Below are positions 1-5,272 of a stretch of 5,272 nt of DNA, piece after piece; position 1 is the first letter of the stretch, and each line of letters starts with the position of its first letter. The stretch is from an uncultured Roseiflexaceae bacterium. GTDB lineage: Bacteria; Chloroflexota; Chloroflexia; Chloroflexales; Roseiflexaceae. Below the pieces are notes generated by a model. That model had not been told where the DNA came from and did not search any database. It worked only from the letters and a program-made list of their open reading frames with translations. The stretch covers positions 1-5,272 of the forward strand of contig CAIZHO010000328.1 of the NCBI GenBank assembly GCA_903932805.1, read 5' to 3'. The position numbers and the translations under genes are program-made.

Positions 1-960
1 CGGACGCGCATGACGTTGTTCGATTGGTTGGCGCATTATCGCTATGGCTGGTTGTCGATTGGATTGTTGTTGATTGTAGCGACGTTCGTGTTTGGGTCTG
101 ACCCCAACAACAGTGGTGTACGGGCATGGTTGACGATTGGCCCATTGACTTTTCAGCCCTCTGAGTTGCTCAAGATCTTGTTGGTGATTTTTTTGGCGTC
201 GTACCTCGAAGAATACCGGAGCCAAATCGACGGTGGTGAGCGGATCTGGGGCATCCCATTGCCGGCGTTATCGGCATTGGTACCGTTGCTGGTGATGTGG
301 GGTATGGCGATGTTGTTGATTGTGTTGCAGCGTGACCTCGGTGCTGCACTGATGTTATTTAGCGTCTTTTTGGCGATGATCTATGTCGCGACAGGGCGTG
401 GCTTGTATGCGCTGGGTGGGGTGCTGGCCTTTGTGGTAGGGGCGGTGGTGCTGTACCGGGTGTTGCCGATTGTCCAGCTCCGGGTTGGATTGTGGTTGGA
501 CCCGTGGACCCAAGAGCGTGGGTACCAGTCGATCCAGGCGATTTTTGCATTTGCGTCGGGGGGCATCGTCGGGAGTGGGATAGGCCAAGGGATGCCCGGG
601 ATTGTGCCAGCGGCACACACCGATTATGTGTTTGCGTCGATTGGTGAAGAACTGGGGTTGCTCGGTGCGGTCGGGGTATTGTTGGTCTATTTGTTGGTGG
701 CAGTGCGCGGGTATGGGATTGCGGTGCGCCTGACGGGTCAGTTTTCGACCTTTGCGCAGTTGTTGGCGGTGGGCTGCACGACCATTCTGGTGGTACAGGC
801 GTTCATTATTATTGGTGGCAATGTGCGGTTGATTCCGTTGACGGGGATTACGTTGCCGTTTGTGTCGTACGGCGGTTCGGCGGTGCTGATGAACTTCGTG
901 GTGATGGCGTTGTTGGCACGGGTATCGGTGTTGCAACGGGGGGTGGGCGAACGTTCGTGA
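1..960 (+). CDS. FtsW/RodA-type SEDS peptidoglycan glycosyltransferase, 5' end outside window
   Basis: Polytopic inner-membrane SEDS protein that polymerises lipid II into glycan strands, normally with a partner class B PBP, in division (FtsW) or elongation (RodA). The frame is open from base 1. Family members are about 370-480 residues and this piece has 320 codons, so an N-terminal part with the first membrane segments is missing; the ATG at 10 is probably internal. Counting from that ATG, the signatures are a G-x-R-A-W-L...F-Q-P-S-E-L-L-K block (residues 36-55), LQRDLGAAL (106-114), ASGGIVGSGIGQG (182-194), AHTDYVFASIGEELG (202-216) and the C-terminal LIPLTGITLPFVSYGGS (274-290). The Asp in AHTDY (D205) matches the position known to be catalytic in RodA/FtsW. 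Several hydrophobic spans separate the motifs. FtsW versus RodA cannot be decided here because no PBP gene or N-terminus is visible. It ends in TGA, with no obvious intrinsic terminator after it. Confidence 0.93.
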   Translation, partial: RTRMTLFDWLAHYRYGWLSIGLLLIVATFVFGSDPNNSGVRAWLTIGPLTFQPSELLKILLVIFLASYLEEYRSQIDGGERIWGIPLPALSALVPLLVMWGMAMLLIVLQRDLGAALMLFSVFLAMIYVATGRGLYALGGVLAFVVGAVVLYRVLPIVQLRVGLWLDPWTQERGYQSIQAIFAFASGGIVGSGIGQGMPGIVPAAHTDYVFASIGEELGLLGAVGVLLVYLLVAVRGYGIAVRLTGQFSTFAQLLAVGCTTILVVQAFIIIGGNVRLIPLTGITLPFVSYGGSAVLMNFVVMALLARVSVLQRGVGERS

Positions 961-1113
961 TGTGTGCGGCGCTGTGCGTGTAGAACGCGGTGAGTATCTG
1001 CGCCGGCAACATGACCCCCGCACATCGGCTGTGTGCTGCGGTGGACGACCGGGAACGGGAACTGTTGTGTTGCTGGGTGGTGTGTCGGGCGTATGCACTG
1101 GCCCGGGAGTGAT

Positions 1114-1138
1114 GGAGGTCGGTGTGGTGGGTGGCGGG
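1114..1138 (+). other. G-rich tract, possible two-layer G-quadruplex
   Basis: Seven GG or GGG runs lie within 25 bases (1114-1115, 1117-1118, 1121-1122, 1126-1127, 1129-1131, 1133-1134, 1136-1138), separated by loops of one to three bases. It lies about 50 bases upstream of the predicted -10 box, in the gap after the SEDS gene. The 15 bases at 1117-1131 differ from the thrombin-binding aptamer, a well-known two-quartet fold, at only two positions. The rest of the 961-1221 gap is GT-rich on the + strand and shows no tRNA, convincing small gene or T-tailed hairpin. A perfect 10-bp palindrome, GCGGGCCCGC (1134-1143), abuts the tract. Formation in the cell and any effect on transcription are inference. 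Confidence 0.3.
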
Positions 1139-1163
1139 CCCGCACATTTCCCATGACTGCCTG

Positions 1164-1192
1164 TCGGGAGCGTACGTGCGATTTGGTATGAT
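1164..1192 (+). promoter_or_regulatory. Predicted extended -10 promoter for the phosphatase-DUF3090-kinase-fprA unit
   Basis: TATGAT at 1187-1192 differs from the sigma-70 consensus TATAAT at one base and is preceded by TGG (1184-1186), an extended -10 element. The -35 region is poor: TCGGGA at 1164-1169, 17 bases upstream, matches TTGACA at three of six positions, which fits an extended -10 promoter that does not need a strong -35. Transcription would start near 1199, giving a leader of about 20-25 bases that carries the ribosome binding site. The 6-bp palindrome CGTACG (1171-1176) sits in the spacer. This is the only clear promoter-like site found before the next four genes. Confidence 0.6.
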
Positions 1193-1207
1193 AGAAGCAC
1201 AGCAACC

Positions 1208-1215
1208 GAGAGGAG
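1208..1215 (+). promoter_or_regulatory. Shine-Dalgarno site for the histidine phosphatase GTG start
   Basis: GAGAGGAG ends six bases before the GTG at 1222. The strong match and good spacing fix this GTG as the start even though it is not ATG. The protein then opens directly with the beta strand that leads into the catalytic RHG motif, as expected for the family. Confidence 0.75.
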
Positions 1216-1680
1216 CACCACGTGACGACCTTGCTATTGATTCGTCATGGCGCGAATGACTGGGTGCATGGGCGTTTGGCGGGGCGCATCCCGGGGATCC
1301 ATCTGAATGAAGAGGGGCGGGCACAGGCGGTGGCGGTGGCGCAGCGGATCGCTGCGGTGCCGTTGGCGGCGGTGTATGCGAGCCCATTGGAGCGGACGAT
1401 GGACACGGCCGAGGCGATTGTCGCTGGCCGGGACCTGCAGATTACGCAGGTGCCCGATCTGCGTGAAGTCGATTATGGCGAGTGGCAGGGTGCCGAGCTC
1501 AAAGTGCTTTATGAAGACAAACGCTGGCCGGGTGTGCAGTATTACCCGAGCGGTACGCGGTTCCCCGGTGGCGAAACGCTGGGCGAGTCGCAGATGCGCA
1601 TGGTGCGGACGCTGGAGGGCTTGCGGGCGCAGCACGGCGAGCACGAAGTGATTGCGGTCGTGTCGCATGCGGATCTCATC

Positions 1681-1683
1681 TAG
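1681..1683 (+). other. Premature amber codon in the histidine phosphatase gene
   Basis: The TAG lies four codons after catalytic H149 and is followed by CTG, so the base after the stop is C, a context that tends to be leaky. A weak 7-bp stem (1688-1694 with 1710-1716, one G-U pair, 15-base loop) begins four bases downstream. The DUF3090, kinase-like and EEP genes in this window all end in TAG at normal family C-termini, so wholesale reassignment of TAG is unlikely. ATG codons at 1708 and 1714 could restart translation, but only of a C-terminal fragment without catalytic residues. Confidence 0.9.
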
Positions 1684-1868
1684 CTGGCGTGTGCGTATTA
1701 CATCGGGATGCACATGGACTTGTTCCAACGGCTCGAAATCGGGACGTGCTCGGTAACGGCCTTTCGGTTCACGCCGATGGGGCCGCGCTTGCTGGCATTC
1801 AACGAGATGGGGACGTTGGCACATGTGATCCCCAAACCACCCGAGCCACCTGTCGCGGAGTCTGCAAC

Positions 1869-1890
1869 AGGAGAAGCGACGAATCCATGA
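1869..1890 (+). promoter_or_regulatory. Ribosome binding site and ATGA stop-start overlap for DUF3090
   Basis: AGGAG at 1869-1873 lies inside the last codons of the phosphatase frame, 13 bases before the ATG at 1887, a rather long spacing. ATGA (1887-1890) holds both the DUF3090 start and the phosphatase TGA, the usual layout for translational coupling. Because of the amber at 1681, ribosomes would normally leave about 200 bases upstream, so DUF3090 must rely on its own weakly spaced site unless the amber is read through. Confidence 0.65.
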
Positions 1891-2396
1891 ACTACACCTA
1901 TGAATTTGACCCTGCCGGGCATTTGACAGTGGGGACGGTCGGCAAACCGGGCCAGCGGACATTTTATATCCAAGCGCGCAAAGGGCGCGAGATATTGACA
2001 TTCACGGTCGAAAAAGAACAAGTGCGTGCACTGGGGCAGGCGTTTGATCGCTTACACGACGACATTGTGAGTAATAATCCGTTGGTGTCGACGAGTGATG
2101 ATGCGGTGTTGATCCGCGATATGGGGTTGCTCGAGCCGTTGGAGCCGGTGTTCCGCGTGGTGCAGATGGGCTTGGGGTACGACGCCGAGCACGACACCTG
2201 TGTGTTGATTATGCAGGGCATGAGCGAGGATGAAGACGAGGAAGATACCCCGTCGGCGCGCATCAGCATCCCGCGCGAGCAGGTGCGCGGGTTGAGCCAG
2301 CATATTGCCGCGGTGCTCAACGGTGGGCGTGCGGTGTGCGGCAATTGTGGACGTCCCAAAGATCCAGACGGGCACTTTTGTCCGCAGATGAACTAG
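1887..2396 (+). CDS. DUF3090 family protein (TIGR03847-type), second member of the three-gene system
   Basis: A 169-residue soluble protein of unknown function. I recognise the family from its opening (MNYTYEFDPAGHLTVGTVG, then GQRTFYIQA around residues 22-30) and its C-terminal tail, where C151-G-N-C154 followed by H163 and C165 resembles a small zinc-binding knuckle. The middle alternates beta strands with a helix (about 42-62), and an acidic patch lies at 114-120. The ATG at 1887 is chosen because it gives the family N-terminus and overlaps the upstream TGA; an in-frame GTG at 1689 would only add phosphatase-overlapping sequence. Homologues almost always sit between a phosphomutase-like and a PI-kinase-like gene, as here, so it is probably a partner or adaptor in the same pathway. 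That role and the metal binding are inference. The gene is intact and ends in TAG. Confidence 0.9.
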   Translation: MNYTYEFDPAGHLTVGTVGKPGQRTFYIQARKGREILTFTVEKEQVRALGQAFDRLHDDIVSNNPLVSTSDDAVLIRDMGLLEPLEPVFRVVQMGLGYDAEHDTCVLIMQGMSEDEDEEDTPSARISIPREQVRGLSQHIAAVLNGGRAVCGNCGRPKDPDGHFCPQMN

Positions 2397-2422
2397 TCCG
2401 ATGTGCTGATGGGGTAGAACGA

Positions 2423-3163
2423 ATGAGCAATGAACGCCCGGCTGCCAGCGTCAACGAGATATTGGCATTTTTGACGTATGCCGAGCTGACGCCGCAGACC
2501 TCGATGCCGTGGAGCAGTAACGCCACCATCCTGTGTTTGGCGACGTACCAAGAGACGCAGGGATTGGTCATTTACAAGCCACAACGTGGCGAGCGGCCAC
2601 TGTGGGACTTTACCCGTGGGACATTGTGCCAACGCGAGGCGGCAGCCTTTGTGGTGAGCAATGATTTGGGGTGGAACCTCGTGCCGCCGACGGTGCTGCG
2701 GGATGGCCCGTACGGGCTCGGATCAGTCCAGTTGTTCATCGAAAACGACGAACAAGAGCATTGGTTTACTATGCAAAAAGAAGGCGGCTACGAGCACTAT
2801 TTGCCGATCTTGGCAGCGTTCGACATTATCATCAACAACGCGGACCGCAAGAGTGGTCACTGCTTGAAGGGTGCGGACGGCCGGCTGTGGGCGATCGACC
2901 ACGGGGTAACGTTCCACCACGAGAACAAATTGCGCACGGTGCTGTGGGATTTGGCAGGGTCGCCGGTACCAGCGCCGTTGATGAACGATATTGTCTTTTT
3001 GCAGCAGCGGTTGACGTTGCGTGAAGGTCCGCTCAAGTTGCTCGAACAGATGCTCAGCGCCGAGGAGTTAGTCGCATTGCAGCGACGGATTGACCGTTTG
3101 GTGGCCAAAGGCAAATATCCACAACCCACGTCGGAGTGGAGTTATCCGTGGCCGCCGGTCTAG
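2423..3163 (+). CDS. SCO1664-family protein, distant PI3/4-kinase relative (TIGR03843-type)
   Basis: A 246-residue, probably cytosolic kinase-like protein, third member of the trio. Key segments are GLVIYKPQRGERPLWDF (47-63), where K52 is the likely ATP-contacting lysine; QREAAAF (70-76), where E72 could pair with it; NNADRKSGH (138-146), resembling the D-R-H-x-x-N catalytic loop of PI kinases; and LWAIDHGVTF (155-164), where D159 takes the place of the DFG aspartate. The C-terminal third is helical and the protein ends in a Trp/Pro-rich tail (WSYPWPPV). The start at 2423 has GGGG at 2411-2414 eight bases upstream, and it removes 29 residues of frame that overlap the DUF3090 end. It lies 26 bases after DUF3090, so it is very likely cotranscribed. 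Similarity to PI kinases is known for the family, but its substrate is not. Protein or small-molecule phosphorylation are both possible. Confidence 0.9.
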   Translation: MSNERPAASVNEILAFLTYAELTPQTSMPWSSNATILCLATYQETQGLVIYKPQRGERPLWDFTRGTLCQREAAAFVVSNDLGWNLVPPTVLRDGPYGLGSVQLFIENDEQEHWFTMQKEGGYEHYLPILAAFDIIINNADRKSGHCLKGADGRLWAIDHGVTFHHENKLRTVLWDLAGSPVPAPLMNDIVFLQQRLTLREGPLKLLEQMLSAEELVALQRRIDRLVAKGKYPQPTSEWSYPWPPV

Positions 3164-3199
3164 GGAACGGAACGGCGCTGGTGGCAGTCTGGGGAGAAA

Positions 3200-3204
3200 A
3201 GGAG
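3200..3204 (+). promoter_or_regulatory. Shine-Dalgarno site for fprA
   Basis: AGGAG ends five bases before the ATG at 3210. It selects this start over an in-frame upstream GTG (3090) that would add 40 residues overlapping the kinase-like gene. The 46-base gap after the kinase-like gene holds no hairpin with a T tract and no convincing promoter. Confidence 0.7.
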
Positions 3205-3209
3205 CAATC

Positions 3210-4601
3210 ATGACAACACTCGGTACAGAACAACGCCCGCTGTGGGTCGCGGTTATCGGTGCTGGTCCGGCGGGATTTTATGCAGTAGAGGCGCTCCTCA
3301 AAAACGATGCGCAGGTACGGGTCGACATCATTGAACGCTTACCCACACCGTTTGGGTTGGTGCGGTCGGGTGTTGCGCCAGATCACCAGTCAATCAAAGG
3401 CGTGACGCGCATCTATGACAAATTGTTGGCCGACCCGCGGGTACGCTATTTTGGGAATGTGTCGATGGGGACGGACATCTCGCACGACGAGCTACTGACC
3501 TACTATGACCAGGTTGTGTATGCGGTCGGGGCACAATCTGACCGCAAAATGGGCATCCCAGGCGAAGATTTGATCGGCAGTGCGCCGGCGACCAGCTTTG
3601 TGGGCTGGTACAACGGCCACCCGTATTATCGCAACTCCCAGTTCAACCTCGATGCGCACCAGCGCGTGGTGGTGATCGGCAACGGCAACGTGGCAATGGA
3701 TGTGACGCGGGCGTTGGTTGCGCCGGTGGATGGGTTGGCGACGACCGATATGGCCGATCATGCGATCGCGGGACTGCGTGCCTCGACGGTGACGCAGGTG
3801 GTTGTCGTCGGGCGGCGTGGGCCGGTGCAGGCAGCGTTTACGACGCCCGAGCTGAAGGAATTCGGCGAACTCGACGGTGTCGATGTCATGCTGGATGCGC
3901 AGGATTTTGCGCTCGACCCGGTCAGTGCCGCACAGCTCGCCGAAAACAAGGTGGCGGGACGGAATCACGACGTGATGCAGGGGTACCTGGCACGGGGCAT
4001 GCGTGGCGCTGCCAAGAGCATCCACATGCAGTTCCTGTGGTCGCCGATTGAGATTGTGGGCAACAACGGCCACGTGACCGGTGTAGTGTTGGAGCGTAAT
4101 CAGCTCGTCGACGACGGGAACGGCAATGTCAAAGCCGAGGGGACCGGTGCAACACGCACCATCAGCTGCGGGTTGGTATTGCGCTCGGTCGGGTATCGGA
4201 GTGTAGCCTTGCCGGGAGTACCGTTCGACGAAAAGCGCGGGCTGATACCGAATGTGGACGGTCGGGTGATTGATGCAGCCAACCGGACACCCATCGAACG
4301 GACCTATGTGGTGGGTTGGGCCAAACGCGGACCGTCGGGTATCATCGGCACGAATAAGCCCGATTCGGTGGCGACAGTGACCAGTATGAAGGCCGACTGG
4401 GAATCGTTGCAGGGCATCGCCGATGCATATCGGGACGGTGCTGCAGTCGCGACCTTGCTCCACTCGCGGAGTGACCAGGTGGTGACATATGCAGGCTGGC
4501 AAACACTCGATGCCTACGAGACAAGCCGTGGTGCAGCCCAACAACGACCGCGCGTGAAAGTCGTTGATGTGAAGGAAATGCTTGAAATTATCAAGCGTTG
4601 A
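3210..4601 (+). CDS. fprA: Ferredoxin-NADP+ reductase, adrenodoxin-reductase type (FprA-like)
   Basis: A 463-residue soluble FAD flavoenzyme that passes electrons between NADPH and ferredoxin. VAVIGAGPAGFYAVEALL (13-30) is the FAD Rossmann motif. ERLPTPFGLVRSGVAPDHQ (42-60) is the hallmark of the adrenodoxin reductase family. VVIGNGNVAMDVTRAL (154-169) is the NADP-binding Rossmann motif, and the R202-R203 pair in GRRGPVQAAFT matches residues that bind the NADPH 2'-phosphate. GWAKRGPSGIIGTNKPDS (369-386) closes around FAD. Length is normal for FprA; there is no N-terminal ferredoxin domain, so it is not FprB-like. It follows the kinase-like gene by 46 bases and precedes a strong terminator, making it the last gene of the unit. 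No ferredoxin or P450 gene is visible nearby, so its redox partner is unknown. The DNA strand opposite carries a long open frame that is only a composition effect. Confidence 0.95.
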   Translation: MTTLGTEQRPLWVAVIGAGPAGFYAVEALLKNDAQVRVDIIERLPTPFGLVRSGVAPDHQSIKGVTRIYDKLLADPRVRYFGNVSMGTDISHDELLTYYDQVVYAVGAQSDRKMGIPGEDLIGSAPATSFVGWYNGHPYYRNSQFNLDAHQRVVVIGNGNVAMDVTRALVAPVDGLATTDMADHAIAGLRASTVTQVVVVGRRGPVQAAFTTPELKEFGELDGVDVMLDAQDFALDPVSAAQLAENKVAGRNHDVMQGYLARGMRGAAKSIHMQFLWSPIEIVGNNGHVTGVVLERNQLVDDGNGNVKAEGTGATRTISCGLVLRSVGYRSVALPGVPFDEKRGLIPNVDGRVIDAANRTPIERTYVVGWAKRGPSGIIGTNKPDSVATVTSMKADWESLQGIADAYRDGAAVATLLHSRSDQVVTYAGWQTLDAYETSRGAAQQRPRVKVVDVKEMLEIIKR

Positions 4602-4611
4602 ATCGACGCAG

Positions 4612-4646
4612 ACACCCCCGTGTGCGTAGCACACGGGGGTGTTTTT
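4612..4646 (+). terminator. Strong intrinsic terminator after fprA
   Basis: A perfect 14-bp stem (4612-4625 with 4629-4642) encloses a three-base GTA loop and runs into a T tract; the last base of the stem plus four more give five T's (4642-4646). It starts ten bases after the fprA TGA. On the minus strand the exit side has no T tract, so it should act mainly on + strand transcripts, although the convergent EEP gene, ending at 4660, also transcribes toward it. Confidence 0.93.
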
Positions 4647-4659
4647 GTGTAGCCACGGT

Positions 4660-5272
4660 CTAGGATGTGAGGTGGTATTTGGCGACCACCGGATAGTGAT
4701 CGCTGGGGAACCGGCCTGCGGGGGACTGCAGGGTGATGATGTGGGCCGATTTGATGGCAAGTCGCTGGTCTGGGTCGCGGTGCATGATCCAGTCAATGCG
4801 GGCATCGTCGCGCTCGCCCGAGATGCTGGGCCAGGCAGCGCCGCGGAAGCCGTGGAAGGTCATTACCCCGGTACCGTCACGGTGGCCGGCAGCCTGCCAG
4901 CTGTCGACGAACCCGGCGGCGCGGGCTTTGGCGTGCACGGGGCTGTCAGGTGGTGTGTTGAAGTCGCCCATGACGATGGTCGGGAGATGCGCCAGATACG
5001 CAAGCTGTTGGGTGATGACGTCGATCGAGGCGAGGCGTGACTGGGCGCCGATATGGTCGAGGTGGGTGTTGCAGACGCAGATGTCTTGGCCAGTCAGACG
5101 GTGGCGCAGCACGACATAATTGGCCACACGCATCCACGAGGTGTCCCACGAGCGGGAGGGGACATGGGGCGTCAGAGAGAGGTGAAATGCGCCTGCAGAC
5201 TGCAGGTGGAAGCGAGTGGTGCGCCAAGCGATGGCGGCGTATTCGTATGGGGCGTGGTTGCCGTACGGCAAC
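4660..5272 (-). CDS. Endonuclease/exonuclease/phosphatase (EEP) family protein, N-terminus outside window
   Basis: Metal-dependent phosphoesterase with the DNase I / exonuclease III fold. The right window edge removes the start: the visible 203 codons lack the usual opening strand (a T-F-N-x-R type segment) and the metal-binding Glu that follows. Counting from the TTG at 5271, the visible motifs are NTHLDH (68-73), GDFN (102-105), RIDWI (158-162) and PSDHYPVVA (189-197), covering the Asn, Asp and His residues of the active site. The segment EYAAIAWRTTRF followed by a HLSLTPHVPSRSWD stretch resembles the group of small bacterial EEP proteins of about 250-280 residues. Substrate cannot be told from sequence, since the fold covers nucleases, inositol phosphatases and sphingomyelinases. 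It is convergent with fprA, with 58 bases between their stop codons, and ends in TAG. Confidence 0.92.
   Translation of the reverse strand, partial: LPYGNHAPYEYAAIAWRTTRFHLQSAGAFHLSLTPHVPSRSWDTSWMRVANYVVLRHRLTGQDICVCNTHLDHIGAQSRLASIDVITQQLAYLAHLPTIVMGDFNTPPDSPVHAKARAAGFVDSWQAAGHRDGTGVMTFHGFRGAAWPSISGERDDARIDWIMHRDPDQRLAIKSAHIITLQSPAGRFPSDHYPVVAKYHLTS
5192..5206. repeat. Short inverted repeat CCTGCAG-A-CTGCAGG inside the EEP gene
   Basis: Two perfect 7-base arms are separated by one base. It lies within coding sequence (codons for His-Leu-Gln-Ser-Ala-Gly on the minus strand), so it may be chance. No other copy was seen in the window. Confidence 0.4.
5257..5272. repeat. Perfect 16-base palindrome GTTGCCGTACGGCAAC at the window edge
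   Basis: All 16 bases are self-complementary; the window ends at its last base, so it could extend further. It encodes Leu-Pro-Tyr-Gly-Asn in the EEP gene. A 12-base palindrome with the same core, GCCCGTACGGGC at 2706-2717, encodes Gly-Pro-Tyr-Gly in the kinase-like gene, so codon choice for Pro-Tyr-Gly accounts for the shared CCGTACGG. Confidence 0.45.

Larger units (their letters stand above)
1222..1890 (+). pseudogene. MSMEG_4193-family histidine phosphatase / probable phosphomutase, interrupted by in-frame TAG
   Basis: Phosphoglycerate-mutase-like protein of the histidine phosphatase superfamily, probably cytoplasmic. The GTG-started frame codes 153 residues to a TAG at 1681-1683, then stays open in the same frame to TGA at 1888-1890 (222 residues if read through). 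Catalytic features all lie before the stop: LLIRHG (5-10; R8, H9), SPLERT (54-59; R58), REVDYGEWQG (81-90; E82) and VSHAD (147-151; H149). The part after the stop, with GMHMDLFQRLEIGTCSVTAFRF (residues 162-183), is clearly the family's C-terminal region, so the gene is one unit broken by one base change. From memory of relatives the stop occupies a lysine position, making AAG to TAG likely. A 153-residue product would lack the last helix and strands of the core and is probably unstable. First gene of the trio with DUF3090 and the kinase-like gene. The family's substrate is unknown. A sequencing error or strain-level mutation are alternatives to fixed gene loss. Confidence 0.85.

Noticed and set aside
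1134..1143. GCGGGCCCGC palindrome as an intrinsic terminator for the SEDS gene
   Set aside because: It has no loop bases and no T tract follows, so it does not look like a terminator.
962..1156. Small + strand frame of 64 codons just after the SEDS gene
   Set aside because: Gly/Val-rich translation that follows the GT-rich composition, a GTG start without a clear ribosome site, and no resemblance to a known family.
355..1221. Minus-strand open frame of 288 codons over the SEDS gene and the following gap
   Set aside because: Low-complexity His/Pro/Arg/Gln/Thr-rich translation, antisense to a conserved membrane protein, with no recognisable domain.
1681..1683. Genome-wide reassignment of TAG (for example to pyrrolysine) as explanation for the amber codon
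   Set aside because: Three other genes in the window end in TAG at normal family C-termini, and nothing else suggests a recoding system. A local mutation is simpler.
1708..1890. Separate small gene starting at ATG 1708 downstream of the amber codon
   Set aside because: It encodes only the C-terminal piece of the phosphatase fold, without catalytic residues, and has no good ribosome site. It is the rest of the broken gene.
1234..2001. Minus-strand open frame of 255 codons opposite the phosphatase gene
   Set aside because: Antisense to a conserved catalytic protein and Arg/His-rich without motifs; its openness across the amber site carries no information about the + strand.
3492..4805. Long minus-strand open frame of 437 codons opposite fprA
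   Set aside because: It is fully antisense to a clearly recognised flavoenzyme, the translation is rich in His, Arg and Pro with no family motif, and it crosses the terminator hairpin. It is a composition artefact.
1..5272. CRISPR array, tRNA, insertion sequence or phage/defence genes
   Set aside because: No regularly spaced repeats, cloverleaf-like segment, transposase motifs or flanking terminal repeats were seen. Nearly all of the window is accounted for by housekeeping-type genes.

Overview
The window reads as ordinary chromosomal DNA from a GC-rich bacterium. The best guess is a member of the Chloroflexota. Three neighbouring genes form a trio that I know mainly from Actinobacteria and also from Chloroflexi. 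The SEDS protein and the ferredoxin reductase fit either phylum. The moderate GC content and heavy use of TTG leucine codons look more like Chloroflexi than a typical high-GC actinobacterium. This assignment is inferred from gene content; no rRNA or other marker gene is present.

Layout, left to right. Positions 1-960 (+) hold the C-terminal part of a FtsW/RodA-type SEDS glycan polymerase, cut by the left edge. Positions 961-1221 hold no convincing gene. They contain a G-rich tract and, near the right end, a good extended -10 promoter followed by a strong ribosome binding site. From there a compact (+) unit runs to 4601: an MSMEG_4193-type histidine phosphatase / phosphomutase (1222-1890) broken by an in-frame amber codon at 1681-1683; a DUF3090 protein (1887-2396) sharing ATGA with it; an SCO1664-type protein distantly related to PI3/4-kinases (2423-3163); and an adrenodoxin-reductase-type ferredoxin-NADP+ reductase (3210-4601). 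A 14-bp GC-rich hairpin with a T tract (4612-4646) ends the unit. A convergent (-) gene for an endonuclease/exonuclease/phosphatase (EEP) family protein (4660-5272) is cut by the right edge.

The phosphatase, DUF3090 and kinase-like genes are the recognised but functionally uncharacterised 'three-gene system'. A kinase-like protein and a phosphomutase-like protein together suggest an unknown phosphorylated small molecule. Two things stand out. The phosphatase carries a premature TAG exactly four codons after its second catalytic histidine, with its C-terminal part still perfectly in frame. The trio also appears to share one promoter and one terminator with a ferredoxin reductase, which hints at a redox link. 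G exceeds C on the + strand even across the minus-strand EEP gene, so the bias looks replicative rather than purely coding.
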